In this document: in pieces, positions 8,507 to 18,400 of the stretch
Layout: every line of letters begins with the position of its first letter
How positions within the stretch are numbered: position 1 is the first letter of the stretch
Assembly: GCA_030430845.1 (NCBI GenBank)
Contig: JAUIKE010000010.1
Coordinates: 20,896-84,895 of the forward strand
Direction of reading: 5' to 3'
Origin: Bacteroidia bacterium
GTDB lineage: Bacteria > Bacteroidota > Bacteroidia > Chitinophagales > Saprospiraceae
Length of the DNA: 64,000 nucleotides
Position numbers and translations under genes: made by a program
The notes under the pieces: model-generated
What the model was told of the DNA's origin: nothing
What the model saw: only the letters and a program-made list of their open reading frames with translations
Databases searched by the model: none

Positions 8507-8545
8507 CTAAATTTTTATGGTATGTTGGTTAGGTAAAATTTGGAG

Positions 8546-8553
8546 CAAAAATA
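8546..8553 (-). promoter_or_regulatory. candidate -7 box of the acyl-CoA dehydrogenase gene
   Basis: Minus-strand TATTTTTG, about 40 bases before the dehydrogenase start. No convincing -33 box was found. Confidence 0.4.
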
Positions 8554-8599
8554 CATATTTTGTGACTGACTTGAATATTAGTTTTGTCACATTTTTAAT

Positions 8600-8635
8600 T
8601 TAGACCTCAAAGGTCTCGAGACCTTTGAGGTCTAA
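8600..8635. repeat. 36-bp perfect palindrome, copy 1
   Basis: Loop-free palindrome beginning TTAGACCTCAAAGGTCTC followed by its exact inverse, with CTCGAG at the centre. An identical copy is at 9087-9122 and a covarying copy at 11907-11942. This copy ends 22 bp before folB, and the dehydrogenase promoter lies beyond it. Confidence 0.9.
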
Positions 8636-8657
8636 AAAAACACCCAACATCCAAACC

Positions 8658-9083
8658 ATGACCACCATAGCACTAGAGGGCATGCATTTTCATGCTTACC
8701 ACGGATACTACGAAGAAGAAAGAGTGATAGGTAATCATTTTATTGTGGACGTTTATGTCGAATTACTGGCCAATATCGGGGGGACCTCTGATGATCTGGG
8801 GCAGACGGTCAATTATGAGACCATCTACCTGATCTGCCAGGCCGAAATGAAAAAGAATCGGAAGTTATTGGAGAAGATCGCCCAGTCGATCGGCGAGCGC
8901 ATTAAGGGCTTTTTTGACCAGGTGCAATCGGTAAAAGTACGGGTGCGGAAGTTGAATCCGCCACTCGGGGGGCGTGTGGACAGTGCGTATGTGGAAGTAG
9001 AGGTAAAAGGAGGGTTTGGTGGTTTTGGAGGTGGAGAGGAGGACGAACCGGGTTTTGGGCGGCTGTCGGATTTTTTTAAATAA
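8658..9083 (+). CDS. folB: dihydroneopterin aldolase
   Basis: Folate biosynthesis: splits dihydroneopterin into 6-hydroxymethyl-dihydropterin and glycolaldehyde. 141 residues from the ATG at 8658; an upstream TTG at 8625 would start inside the palindrome and is unlikely. Seen: IALEGMHFHAYHGYYEEERVIG (family IxLxGlxfxgyHGvyxxEr), the catalytic-region Tyr in NYETIY, LLEKIAQSIGERI, and the VRVRKLNPPLGG strand. The usual enzyme is about 120 residues; the extra length is a glycine- and acid-rich tail after residue 120. The gene is bracketed by two identical 36-bp palindromes. Confidence 0.92.
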   Translation: MTTIALEGMHFHAYHGYYEEERVIGNHFIVDVYVELLANIGGTSDDLGQTVNYETIYLICQAEMKKNRKLLEKIAQSIGERIKGFFDQVQSVKVRVRKLNPPLGGRVDSAYVEVEVKGGFGGFGGGEEDEPGFGRLSDFFK

Positions 9084-9086
9084 TGC

Positions 9087-9122
9087 TTAGACCTCAAAGG
9101 TCTCGAGACCTTTGAGGTCTAA
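9087..9122. terminator. 36-bp perfect palindrome, copy 2, between folB and the helicase gene
   Basis: Identical to 8600-8635. It starts 4 bp after the folB stop, and it contains the TAG stop of the convergent helicase gene (9119-9121). It probably ends transcription from both sides. Confidence 0.85.
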
Positions 9123-11857
9123 GAAAGAAATTTTTTAATCTCCTTTAGACACCTTTCCCGATCCATTGTCCAAAGAAAAAAAGGCAAGGAAAATACCTTT
9201 ATCTCCATCCTGTCCAGTATTTTGATGCGCTCTAAAGGGAAGGCTGCCGCATAGTTTCCGGGATATCCGACCAGGTCAATGCAGTAGGTTTTTCCATTTT
9301 TTACCATCACAACGTCAATGTCAAGGCCGGAGATATGATAATGTTGAAATAGCTGATCGTGCGGGAAATTTTTGAGGGCCTGAACAACTTCCTGCATGAA
9401 ATCGTCATGTGTTTGATTCGCGTGACTGACCGCTTGCTCATATTGCAGATGTACAGAAGCAAGGTATTCTTTTAAATATCCGCCCGAAGCAAGTTGAGTT
9501 GGATCGAACGAAATAAGCAAGTGTTGTTCTGTCCGGGCACGGGTAATACTCACATTAAAAACGTCCGACTTCTCCAGATACCTGAAGGCAGACGGATGAT
9601 CCTCCATATCCAAAGCAAAGGAAAGAAACATAACGTCTTTTTCCTCTCCCTGAAAGAAATGAGGCGTTCCTATTAAGATCTGATGGCGTTGAATGCCATC
9701 CAAAGAAATATTTTTGTCTACCAGTCCGGCAATATGATCACTTTGTTCTCTAAAAGGAGACAGTACGCCGATGCTTTGACATAAATTGGCAGGTAGGCTT
9801 TTCTCCTGATCGATGATCTCCCTGATCTTTTCTAAAATGTAGCCCGATTCTTTCGAATTGTAGCCAGTTTTATTGCGCGTGCCGTCCAATCGGTAGAGGT
9901 GCAGGTTCCCATTTACCTTTGCGGTAGGGGTATCTGTCATAATGTTCAGGGCCTTGTTATAAAATTTCTGGTTACTAAAAGCAATCAGGTCTGGTAAGCT
10001 TCTGTAATGCTCATTCAAAAAGTGGATATATTGCTGATCATGTAGTTGGTCTAGGGTATAATCCAGGATGCTTTTATTTCGATAATCGAGCTCCTCTATT
10101 TCTGAAAGCGGAAGAAGATGTTGTTCCAGGAGTTGTTCTTGGCGTTTCCCCGAAAGAAAGGAGATATGCCGAAGTTGTTTGGGATCACCGACAACAACGG
10201 CCCGTTTACCTCGCTGAAGGAGTGGCAGTGCGCTCGAAATGTCGCATTGTGTAGCCTCATCGAAAATCACCAGATCGAATAGCTCCTTTTTGAGCGGCAA
10301 TACCTGACTGACTTCTTCGAGGGTGACCAGCCAAATAGGTAATGCTTGAAAGAGCGTATTAAAATTGACCTTATTAAAGCGTTCTTCTTTTAAGTTACCG
10401 GTTCTGGCCCGGAGGGCTTTTAGAAAAAACTGTAGCTCCTTTCTTCTTCTGGCCAGCACCTTATATAAATGATATTCACGGCTGATGGAAAGATGATATC
10501 TCAGTAGTTCATTTTTTTCCTTGAAATCGTTGATCAATTCCTGATAGAGTTGCCAAAGTGGAGGCACCTTTTGAACTCTTTTTTCGAATAATCCAAGCCT
10601 GAATTTTTCCCACCAGCTCAGCTTGCTTTTGGACAATAGCTGCCCCCATTTTTTTTCGTTGCTGGTACGATCCTGAATGATGCTTTCCAGGCGATTGATT
10701 TCTTTGATTACTTTTTGGAGGGATCTTTCATTATGCCGTACCTCCCGGTGGGAGACTTCTTTGACACCTACACCACTGAGGATGTTTTCCAAATATTGCT
10801 TAACCTGGGCTTTCCAGCGCTTATCCGTGGTTTTAATAGGCGTATGATCGAGCTGAAAATCTTTCTCCAATTTGGAGGCTACAACCTCTACCGCCTGTTG
10901 ATTGTTGGAGGCAATCAAAACCGATTCTCCACGGCTAATCGCATCAATCGCCAGAGCTGCAATGGTGAAGGACTTCCCCGTGCCTGGAGGGCCAATCGCT
11001 ACATTCAGAGCACTGTTATGGCTTTTTTTGATGAGTTGCTCCTGGGCTTTGTTAAGCGTAACGGGAACGAAAATATTATCCAGACTGCGGCCATTTAGCT
11101 TGGGCCCAGTTTCTAAGAGCAGGCTCCTCAAGGGCAGAGAAAGTTGCTGTGGCTGTTCAGCCAATTCCCTCAATTCATTGAGAATTCCTCTGCCGGACTT
11201 GGTTCGGTTGAGTATGCCCAGGCCGCTTGCTGAAATTAAATAAAACTGGTCATCCTGTTCAAACAACTGCTTGCCTTTTCGCAGCTTTTGCATCTGCGAT
11301 GGACTGGCGATGGTGGGGTATTCCGTTAGCGTTTCCGTATTGAGGTTGGAAAATAGTTGGTCAAGGGCTTCTTTTAAAAAGACACTTTCTTGAAAACGTA
11401 AAAATCCGTTAGGAACCTGATCCGACAATTGCTCCATAACATTGATCGAGGGGTCTCGGGGCGACAAGGCTTGTACAGCCGCCGGATTAATGATCGGGTG
11501 GTAAGAGTTGAGTTCAACTCGATACAAATCATCGTCTTGCACCAAGTCTGCAGGATACAAGAGCAGCGGTGCAATTAATTTTTGTTTTTTATTAATGATA
11601 GTGGTAGTACCGAAAATGAAAAAGGCGCAGTAGTACAATTTCTTCTCCTTCGAATAAACACTCAGAGTTTTCAGGCTTTTTTCGCCCCACTCCTGATCAA
11701 CGGGTTGGTAGGGGAGGACTCCACTTAACAATTCAGCATCTTCCAGAAAAATGGCTTGACTTACTTTGGAACTGAAAAAGGAATAGAGTTGCAGCGAGCG
11801 CTTATCGGCTTCGAAGCAGGAACGGAAGTAGGCAATTTTTTTGGAAGCTTCTGTCAT
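9119..11857 (-). CDS. superfamily 1 helicase with a C-terminal nuclease-like domain
   Basis: 912 residues. Walker A GPPGTGKS at 289-296, and near 535 the DEATQ motif II followed by VVVGDPKQLRHISFL (motif III). Then LNEHYRSLPDLIAFSNQKFY, LIGTPHFFQGEEKDVMFL (motif V) and FNVSITRARTEQHLLISF (motif VI). This is the DNA2/Upf1-like (AAA_11/AAA_12) group. Residues 1-270 are an unrecognised N-terminal domain. Residues from about 825 (ISGLDIDVVMVKNGKTYCID, then LVGYPG and LERIKILDRM) resemble the Vsr/restriction-endonuclease-like tails found on some stand-alone helicases, but the usual ExK catalytic signature is not clear. Substrate (RNA or DNA) and role, repair or defence, are unknown. Neighbours are housekeeping. 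Confidence 0.85.
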   Translation of the reverse strand: MTEASKKIAYFRSCFEADKRSLQLYSFFSSKVSQAIFLEDAELLSGVLPYQPVDQEWGEKSLKTLSVYSKEKKLYYCAFFIFGTTTIINKKQKLIAPLLLYPADLVQDDDLYRVELNSYHPIINPAAVQALSPRDPSINVMEQLSDQVPNGFLRFQESVFLKEALDQLFSNLNTETLTEYPTIASPSQMQKLRKGKQLFEQDDQFYLISASGLGILNRTKSGRGILNELRELAEQPQQLSLPLRSLLLETGPKLNGRSLDNIFVPVTLNKAQEQLIKKSHNSALNVAIGPPGTGKSFTIAALAIDAISRGESVLIASNNQQAVEVVASKLEKDFQLDHTPIKTTDKRWKAQVKQYLENILSGVGVKEVSHREVRHNERSLQKVIKEINRLESIIQDRTSNEKKWGQLLSKSKLSWWEKFRLGLFEKRVQKVPPLWQLYQELINDFKEKNELLRYHLSISREYHLYKVLARRRKELQFFLKALRARTGNLKEERFNKVNFNTLFQALPIWLVTLEEVSQVLPLKKELFDLVIFDEATQCDISSALPLLQRGKRAVVVGDPKQLRHISFLSGKRQEQLLEQHLLPLSEIEELDYRNKSILDYTLDQLHDQQYIHFLNEHYRSLPDLIAFSNQKFYNKALNIMTDTPTAKVNGNLHLYRLDGTRNKTGYNSKESGYILEKIREIIDQEKSLPANLCQSIGVLSPFREQSDHIAGLVDKNISLDGIQRHQILIGTPHFFQGEEKDVMFLSFALDMEDHPSAFRYLEKSDVFNVSITRARTEQHLLISFDPTQLASGGYLKEYLASVHLQYEQAVSHANQTHDDFMQEVVQALKNFPHDQLFQHYHISGLDIDVVMVKNGKTYCIDLVGYPGNYAAAFPLERIKILDRMEIKVFSLPFFLWTMDRERCLKEIKKFLS

Positions 11858-11906
11858 TTAGGAATTTCAATTGGATCGGGTGGGAGTAAAAATGCAATTT
11901 TTTTTC

Positions 11907-11942
11907 TTAGACTTCAAAAGTCTCGAGACTTTTGAAGTCTAA
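11907..11942. repeat. 36-bp palindrome, copy 3 (covarying)
   Basis: Same frame as copies 1 and 2, but with C-to-T and G-to-A changes at two positions per arm that keep every base paired. It lies 50 bp upstream of the helicase start, between it and the divergent radical SAM gene. Confidence 0.9.
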
Positions 11943-12043
11943 TGATGAATATCATTTGAGGGAGGATTAAAAAAATAGAATATTATCTAATTAACGAAGA
12001 CTTCAAATAAGCCGACAAATGCCGGTTTACAAAAACTAAAATC

Positions 12044-12991
12044 ATGATTGCATTTGGTCCTATACCCTCCAGAAGACTTGGGCAAAGTCTGGGCGTCAAC
12101 AATATTCCCCCCAAGGTCTGTTCATACGATTGTATTTATTGCCAGGTTGGGCCCACTTCGCGCTCCTCTATGGAAAGGCAAGCCTTTTTTGAGGTGGAAA
12201 AAGTAGTGAAGGCCGTTTCGGATAAAGTAGCAGAAAAAAGAGCAGCCGGTAAAAGAATCGATTACCTGACTTTTGTGCCCGATGGAGAGCCTACCCTGGA
12301 TATCCATTTAGGGGAAATGATCGATGGATTAAAGCCACTGGGCATAAAGATTGGGGTGATCACGAATGGTTCGTTATTGTGGAGAGAAGACGTACAGGAA
12401 GAATTATGTAAAGCTGACCTGGTTTCTATTAAAGTGGATTCAGTGGATGAAAAAAGTTGGAAAAAGATCAACCGTCCGGATACTGAGCTCTCTTTAACTC
12501 AAATACTAGAAGGGCAGCTGGCTTTTTCCAAAAAATTTAAAGGTCAACTGATTACAGAAACGATGCTGGTGAAAGGAGCCAATGACAAGATTGCTCCCTT
12601 GGAGGCTACCGCTCAATTCCTGAAAAAACTCCGGCCGGATATTGCATATATTGCCGTTCCGACCCGACCGCCCTCCGAATCCTGGGCCGGTACGCCCGAC
12701 GAGCATCGCATCAATCGAGCCTATCAAATCTTCCTGAAGTACCTGGATAAGGTGGAATGCCTGCTCGGTTTTTCACCGGAGTCTTTTGACATAACCGGCG
12801 ATATTGTTCAGAGTATTCTCGACATTACGGCTGTTCATCCTATTCGCGAAAGCGAAGTACTCAAAGCACTTAGCAAAGGTGGCATGGATCGATCCGACCT
12901 GAATGAACTGATCGAAAAGGATCAATTGGTCAGAATTGAACATGAAGGGCAGCCTTTTTATATGCGGAAGTTGAAGTTGGTGTCGAATTAA
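12044..12991 (+). CDS. radical SAM protein (COG0731-like)
   Basis: 315 residues. The iron-sulfur motif CSYDCIYC sits at residues 26-33 (C26, C30, C33), and the block FVPDGEPTLD near 86 and VITNGSL near 111 are typical of the radical SAM barrel that cleaves SAM. The N-terminus (FGPIPSRRLGQSLGVNN) and overall plan match the wyosine-like/COG0731 group of uncharacterised bacterial radical SAM enzymes. The C-terminal 70 residues are a winged-helix-like tail (HPIRESEVLKALSKGGMDRS). The substrate cannot be assigned. No partner gene is adjacent; the DUF4197 lipoprotein follows 155 bp downstream. Confidence 0.85.
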   Translation: MIAFGPIPSRRLGQSLGVNNIPPKVCSYDCIYCQVGPTSRSSMERQAFFEVEKVVKAVSDKVAEKRAAGKRIDYLTFVPDGEPTLDIHLGEMIDGLKPLGIKIGVITNGSLLWREDVQEELCKADLVSIKVDSVDEKSWKKINRPDTELSLTQILEGQLAFSKKFKGQLITETMLVKGANDKIAPLEATAQFLKKLRPDIAYIAVPTRPPSESWAGTPDEHRINRAYQIFLKYLDKVECLLGFSPESFDITGDIVQSILDITAVHPIRESEVLKALSKGGMDRSDLNELIEKDQLVRIEHEGQPFYMRKLKLVSN

Positions 12992-13146
12992 CATTTCCAT
13001 AATAAAGAAAATGTCTGGTCATACGTTTGATAACTGGAAATTTACCCTTGTTTTGACAATTTTATACCTACTGGTGTTGTTACTTAGGGTAGGGAAAGGA
13101 GTCAAAACAATATCAATCAACCAGAAAATTCAAAAAACAGATAATT

Positions 13147-13863
13147 ATGCGAAAAGGACTTTTATTCGTGATGATGATCCAACTATTTGCCTGTACGTCC
13201 GCTGAACTCCAGAATACACTGGGCGGTTTATTGAAAGCCGGTAGTGAAATTACCGGCCAGGAGGCAGGTATGGGTCTTAAGGAAGCCTTGAATATTGGTA
13301 TCACTAAGGGAGCGGAAAAACTTTCCCAGACTGACGGCTATTACAAAAGTGTATACAAGATCCTGCTTCCGGAAGAGGCAGAAGCCGTAGCCAAAAAACT
13401 CAGAGGTGTTCCAGGTTTTGCTTCCTTTGAAGAAGACATCGTCGAAAAGATCAACCGTGGAGCCGAAGATGCTGCTAAAAAAGCAGCGCCTATTTTTGTA
13501 GATGCCATCAAGGCCATGACCTTTGATGATGCTATGAATATTCTTATGGGGGCCGACACGGCGGCGACGACTTATCTGAAGTCATCCACTTATCAAAACC
13601 TCTATAATGAATTTAATCCGGTCATAGTTGAATCACTGGATAAGTTCGATGCTCGTAAGGTATGGTCGGATGCCATCAATACTTACAATAAAATTCCTTT
13701 TACCAAAAAGGCTAATCCCGATCTGGACGATTACGTCACCACCCGGGCCCTGATTGGCTTATTCGATATGGTGAAAAAAGAGGAGTTGAACATCCGTGAG
13801 AATGTCAGTGCCCGAACCTCGGATTTGCTGAAGAAGGTGTTTGCTAAGCAGGATAATAAGTAG
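13147..13863 (+). CDS. DUF4197 lipoprotein
   Basis: 238 residues. The N-terminus MRKGLLFVMMIQLFACTS is a lipoprotein signal with Cys16 as the likely lipidated residue. The remainder is a helical DUF4197 domain (GLKEALNIGITKGAEKL, VYKILLPEEAEAVAKKLR, AIKAMTFDDAMNILMGADTA, DYVTTRALIGLFDMV, DLLKKVF), found in Bacteroidota and proteobacterial envelope proteins of unknown function. It probably sits in the periplasm or on the outer membrane. A competing overlapping frame at 13011-13205 was rejected. A family A element begins 17 bp after the stop. Confidence 0.88.
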   Translation: MRKGLLFVMMIQLFACTSAELQNTLGGLLKAGSEITGQEAGMGLKEALNIGITKGAEKLSQTDGYYKSVYKILLPEEAEAVAKKLRGVPGFASFEEDIVEKINRGAEDAAKKAAPIFVDAIKAMTFDDAMNILMGADTAATTYLKSSTYQNLYNEFNPVIVESLDKFDARKVWSDAINTYNKIPFTKKANPDLDDYVTTRALIGLFDMVKKEELNIRENVSARTSDLLKKVFAKQDNK

Positions 13864-13879
13864 AAATTAAAATTTTAAT

Positions 13880-14032
13880 GAGGCTGTCTCATAAGTCTTT
13901 CAGCCTTATTTGCTAGCCAATTATATTTTTTTAAGGGATGTTTTTTAGAGCCCGGACGGGCTCTAAAAAACATCCCTTAAAAAGAATCATATGGGGCTGC
14001 TCATAACGACGAAGGAGTTATGAGACAGCCCC
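13880..14032 (+). repeat. family A multi-hairpin element, copy 2
   Basis: Begins GAGGCTGTCTCATAAG and ends TTATGAGACAGCCCC, the two terminal inverted repeats. Inside are a CCAATTATATTTTTT box, a perfect hairpin with a GAGCCCGGACGGGCTC tip, and AATCATATGGGGC. It separates the DUF4197 gene from the 3-hydroxyacyl-CoA dehydrogenase gene and could stop read-through between them. Confidence 0.85.
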
Positions 14033-14046
14033 ATTCTTTTTTTATA

Positions 14047-14054
14047 TATCTTTG
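14047..14054 (+). promoter_or_regulatory. candidate -7 box of the 3-hydroxyacyl-CoA dehydrogenase gene
   Basis: TATCTTTG, identical to the box before aroA, 26 bases before the ATG. The -33 region falls in the right end of the family A element (copy 2), so the element may have supplied or replaced it. Confidence 0.5.
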
Positions 14055-14079
14055 TGGGCTGAAAAAAAAGAGGAAAAAT

Positions 14080-15240
14080 ATGATTAAAGTTGGAGTAATC
14101 GGGAGCGGATCTATGGGTACCGGAATTGCCCAGGTAGCCGCTACGGCAGGTCATGAAGTACATCTGTATGATAACAATCCAAGTGCATTGGATAGATCGG
14201 AAGCCTTTATCAATAAAATAATGAGTAGGCTGGTTGAAAAAGGGCGTTTGCAGCCGGAAGAGGCCGAGGCCATCAAGGGTCGTATCCATTACCAGAATAA
14301 TCTGTTTGCCTGTTCGGATGCCTCCTTGATCATTGAAGCTATTGTAGAAAATCTGGATGTCAAAAAACAGATTTTTGAAACCTTAGAAGATGCAGTTAGC
14401 GAAGATACCATTCTGGCAACGAATACCTCTTCTCTCTCCATTGCTGCCATCGCTGCTGCCTGTAAAAAGCCGGAACGCGTCATCGGGATCCATTTCTTTA
14501 ACCCAGCTGCTTTAATGAAGTTGGTTGAGATCGTGCCGGCTGTGCAAACTTCTGAAGAAACGCAGGAAAAGGCCACGCAAATAATCGAAAGCTGGGGGAA
14601 AACAACCGTTCTGGCAAAAGATACGCCTGGGTTTATAGTGAATAGGGTAGCTCGTCCCTTTTATGGAGAAGCCTTACGGATACTGGAAGAAGGATTGGCC
14701 GATGTGCCTACCATTGATTGGGCCTTGACTCACATCGGTGGCTTCAAAATGGGACCTTTTACCCTCATGGATTATATTGGTAATGATATCAACTATACAG
14801 TCACAGAAACGGTTTTCGAAGCCTTCTATTACGATCAGCGCTATCGTCCCTCCTTTACCCAAAAAAGAATGATGGAAGCCGGATTTTTAGGAAAAAAATC
14901 CGGACGGGGGTTCTACGACTATTCGGAAGGAGCCCAAAATCCAGCCCCCAATGAGGACGCAGAAAAAGGAAACGAAATCTTTACTCGTATTCTATATATG
15001 TTGATCAATGAAGCAGCCGATGCAGCCTATCTGAATATTGCCTCCCCCGGAGATATAGATTTGGCCATGACAAAAGGGGTGAACTACCCTAAGGGACTTC
15101 TTCAGTGGGCAGATGAAATCGGGATTCAAAGATGTGTAAATGGTATGGATCGCTTGTATACAGAATACCTGGAAGATCGTTACCGTTGCAGCCCCTTATT
15201 GCGAAAGCTGGCTCGCACAGGAAAAGGGTTTTTTAAATAA
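14080..15240 (+). CDS. 3-hydroxyacyl-CoA dehydrogenase
   Basis: 386 residues from the ATG at 14080 (MIKVGVIGSGSMGTGIAQ, the Rossmann NAD loop). The frame is open to 14020, but that stretch is the palindromic element and promoter. Later landmarks: LATNTSSLSI, VIGIHFFNPAALMKLVEIVP (active-site His and family signature), AKDTPGFIVNRVARPFYGEAL, and a second C-terminal helical 3HCDH domain (FTRILYMLINEAADAAYL, GVNYPKGLLQWADEIG). The two-domain length is that of PaaH/3-hydroxybutyryl-CoA dehydrogenases acting in phenylacetate or beta-oxidation routes, oxidising 3-hydroxyacyl-CoA to 3-ketoacyl-CoA with NAD. A family B element separates it from the convergent protease gene. Confidence 0.93.
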   Translation: MIKVGVIGSGSMGTGIAQVAATAGHEVHLYDNNPSALDRSEAFINKIMSRLVEKGRLQPEEAEAIKGRIHYQNNLFACSDASLIIEAIVENLDVKKQIFETLEDAVSEDTILATNTSSLSIAAIAAACKKPERVIGIHFFNPAALMKLVEIVPAVQTSEETQEKATQIIESWGKTTVLAKDTPGFIVNRVARPFYGEALRILEEGLADVPTIDWALTHIGGFKMGPFTLMDYIGNDINYTVTETVFEAFYYDQRYRPSFTQKRMMEAGFLGKKSGRGFYDYSEGAQNPAPNEDAEKGNEIFTRILYMLINEAADAAYLNIASPGDIDLAMTKGVNYPKGLLQWADEIGIQRCVNGMDRLYTEYLEDRYRCSPLLRKLARTGKGFFK

Positions 15241-15249
15241 AGAAAAAAT

Positions 15250-15443
15250 ATGAGTCATCCCCTATTTTTTTAAAAGAGGGTTTAAGAAAATAGACTATTC
15301 AACTAAGCCTTGATTTTCAATTAGTTGCTCGTTGTCCGTTGCTCGTTTCCGCGATTAAACGAGCAACGGACAACGAACAACAATGACTAAATAATTGAAA
15401 AGCAAGACTTTATAAATTGCTTCAAAAATTCGGGATGATTCAT
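15250..15443. repeat. family B element, copy 1
   Basis: Bounded by ATGAGTCATCCC and CGGGATGATTCAT, with an inner hairpin of TTGTCCGTTGCTCGTTT and its inverse and a conserved GACTATTCAACTAA...TTGATTTTCAATTAG left part. It fills the gap between two convergent genes, and the only other copy (32914-33114) does the same. Position suggests a bidirectional terminator. The stop of the protease follows directly. Confidence 0.85.
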
Positions 15444-15444
15444 G

Positions 15445-18400
15445 TTATTTCTTTACAAATACTTTATGCTCATTCTGTAGCCGCAGAAAATAAATCCCGG
15501 CAGGCAGGGTACTTACATTCATTCCCGTTAACTGCTGACCGGGAAGAATGTCTTGTTTGCTGGATCGGATGATCCGGCCGTCTGATGAAAGAACCTGAAG
15601 GATCAGGTTTTTTATGGACGCTTTGGAATCTATTTGGATATTTAGAAAATCATCGACGGGATTAGGGTACAGTTTGATCTTTATTTTTTCCCGGAAACTT
15701 ATATCTTCGGAGGTGGTGAGGGGGCCGAGTGAACTGACCGTAGTGCCTAATTCTTTTGCTCTGGCACAGGCGACGTCGCCCTGATCACTATTAATACAGA
15801 CTTCGGTATCATAGTAATAAAGATCCATGAATTCAATGTCGTAGATGCTCCAACCAATTCCATCTTCATACGGATCACTTGAAGGTTCGCTATCCGATTG
15901 AAACTGAAAACGGACCCGGATTTCTTTCCCAATGTAATTGCTTAGGTCAATAATACTTTCCTGTTCTTCGGGCTGATGCCCCCAAAAACCTCCCTGGTCG
16001 TGTAAAAGAAAAGTTGAAAAGTCAATTTCTCCATCGTATCCGTTGCGTAAAAATTGATTGGAAGAAACAGCTTCCCAACTCTGCCCTCCGTCTTGCGAAA
16101 CCTCTACCAGCCCTGCGTCACTGACGGGTTCGGTTACATAAGAATGGTGAAAGCGTAAAACCGGCAATTGCCCGCTGATCGGAATATCCTTTTGCAGCTC
16201 TAAAAAGTGAGAATTGGTGCGTTGACTATTGGGGACAAACCAGGAGTCTCTTAGTACAGGCAAAGTGTCCGTTACCAATCGCCAACCACGCCCCCCTGAC
16301 CTGGCAATTACTTCCCAGTTCATTACCCCATCGGAAAAATCGTCGAAATAAATTCTGCCTGACCCCAATTCGGGAGATGTTTGTACAAAGTATTGTATGC
16401 TTACCTCTTTTCCAGGATCAATCTGACCTATTTTAAAGGTAAGTTGTCGTCCGTTTTGACTGATTAAGTCAGCTCCATTGATAGCAAATGGAATTAAATT
16501 GGCTCCCTCGGGTAGTTGATCCTGGATGATCAACTCGCTTACAAGGGATGGTTTGTCGTTCCTGATTTCGATTTTGTACCGAATAGGCTCGCCGGGATCT
16601 ATACTGGTATTAACTGCCGTCTTGCTAATCTTTAGCTCTTGAATGCAGCTGGGAAAAACGTCAAATGCTTCTGTTCCGTCTTTTCGGTCATCTGAATCGC
16701 CTTGCTCGGCACTCCAGCCCAGCCCTCTTTGCGCAAATACACTCCAAATCAGACATTGGTTAGCCCCCTTAAAGTTGATCGAGTCGGCTTTCAAAATGGC
16801 ATCGCGACCATCAATAAATCCTGGCCGGCAAGCTTGTAATTTCAGGGCATCCATGACTAATTGTATGGCCATGTTATTTCCACCCTGCCCATTAAACAGG
16901 TCGGGGTCCCAGCCGTATTGATCAGAAAAAGCCCAGTATAGGTCCCAAAGCATGCCGGCCCATATTTCTCCCAGTTCATGGGGCCCGGAAGTATGGATGA
17001 TATCTTTGTACGTAAATTCGTTAATTTGTTTGGATGGAGAATAAGGACGCCTTCGGATCCCTCCGCTGAACGCCTGACTACCGTTGGCGTAATTTCCGAT
17101 ACCTCTGGTTCGATGCTCTGGTGCGGCAGATGGGGTGGTCATGACCAAACCGAAAAAGTCACTCCAGCCTTCCCCCATTTGTTCATCATTTCTGAGACAG
17201 CCAATAGTTGATGGGCCGCCAGTGAGTCTGGTAGAAATCCCATGCGCATATTCGTGTGCAATAACGCCGTTGTCAAAGCTGCCGTCCAGACTTTCTGGGT
17301 TCTCTTTAGGTCTTTGGAAATTGACCTCAATCTTTTCTTCTCCGGCATTTATAATTCTTTCAGCCGTAGAGCTTGATACAATTAGGGTAGGAATATGAAT
17401 GGGTTCAACAGGCGTTCCCCTGACCGGGAATACAGAATTCTGGTGGTTAACAATAATGACTGCCTTGGCGCCGGCCTTCTGAGCATTCAGCACCTTAGTA
17501 GTGAACGGGCACTTACCTCTATAGATAAGGGCCACCTTACCTGCTAATTCTTCTTTATTAATAATAGTTTCGCAAGCAGTGGATGGTGCTTCACTTGCAT
17601 CCCTTGCCTGAACAACCTGACCCCTGATCTCTAAGTTGTCAATAGCAGGGCCAAATTCAGCTTCCCCTGCGAGGTAGGAACCTCGGATGGAGGGTGGACT
17701 TTCGACATTTAAGAAATGGGAACTTCTTCTGTCCCATAAATACATTTGCATGCGACTTTTGCTTCCGTCGGGCAAGGGCAGGAAATTAGCGTTGTTAAAA
17801 CCAGAGCCATCCATGGCTTCGGTGATGATCTCGTCTTCATCCTGTCCTCCACGGCCATAATTATTGTTTTGAAAATTACCGGCTTGTTCATCAAAACCAT
17901 AATAGTAAGCAAAATCATGAACCAGATTTCCGGCGTAGAACAATTGGGTAAGTGCAGCTTCTCTATTAAAATTCGGCTCTTTTTCCGGATCGAATGGAAA
18001 ATTAAAATTGAGATCTTGCTTAAAGATTTCATCTCCATCGGGTTGATTGTTGTCCAAAGTGTCAAAGTAAGCATAGACATTGTTGCCTTTTGTGGTGAAA
18101 AACTCTGGTCCGTTTACTGCATTTGTATCGTGCCAGCCATAGGGAGAGGCCAATGGATCAGCAGGGTCGACCAGCAAGCGTCGTTCGCCGTGGATGGGAC
18201 TTTCTATCGGGAATGGAAAAACCAGGTAGGAAGCGCTGTTTTGCTCCCTGTAAGAAGGGGAGGGCGTCCACTGCTGTGGAAAGCAGTCCGGAGTTTCGTA
18301 AGAAGGTGTATCATATAGCTCCGTATTTTTTTGTTCAAAGGTGCAGTACAGCGTTAAGTTTTCCTGCTCAAGCACCTCACCCGTTCGGGCATCTATTTGG

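Noticed and set aside
8625..8657. Upstream TTG start for folB
   Set aside because: It lies inside the palindrome and adds residues unlike any FolB; the ATG at 8658 fits the family N-terminus.
13011..13205. A 64-codon plus-strand frame with a hydrophobic segment before the DUF4197 gene
   Set aside because: It overlaps the lipoprotein signal of the DUF4197 gene, and its second half is low-complexity with no family resemblance.
14020..14079. Extended N-terminus of 3-hydroxyacyl-CoA dehydrogenase
   Set aside because: It is the right end of a family A repeat plus the promoter box; the Rossmann motif begins correctly from the ATG at 14080.
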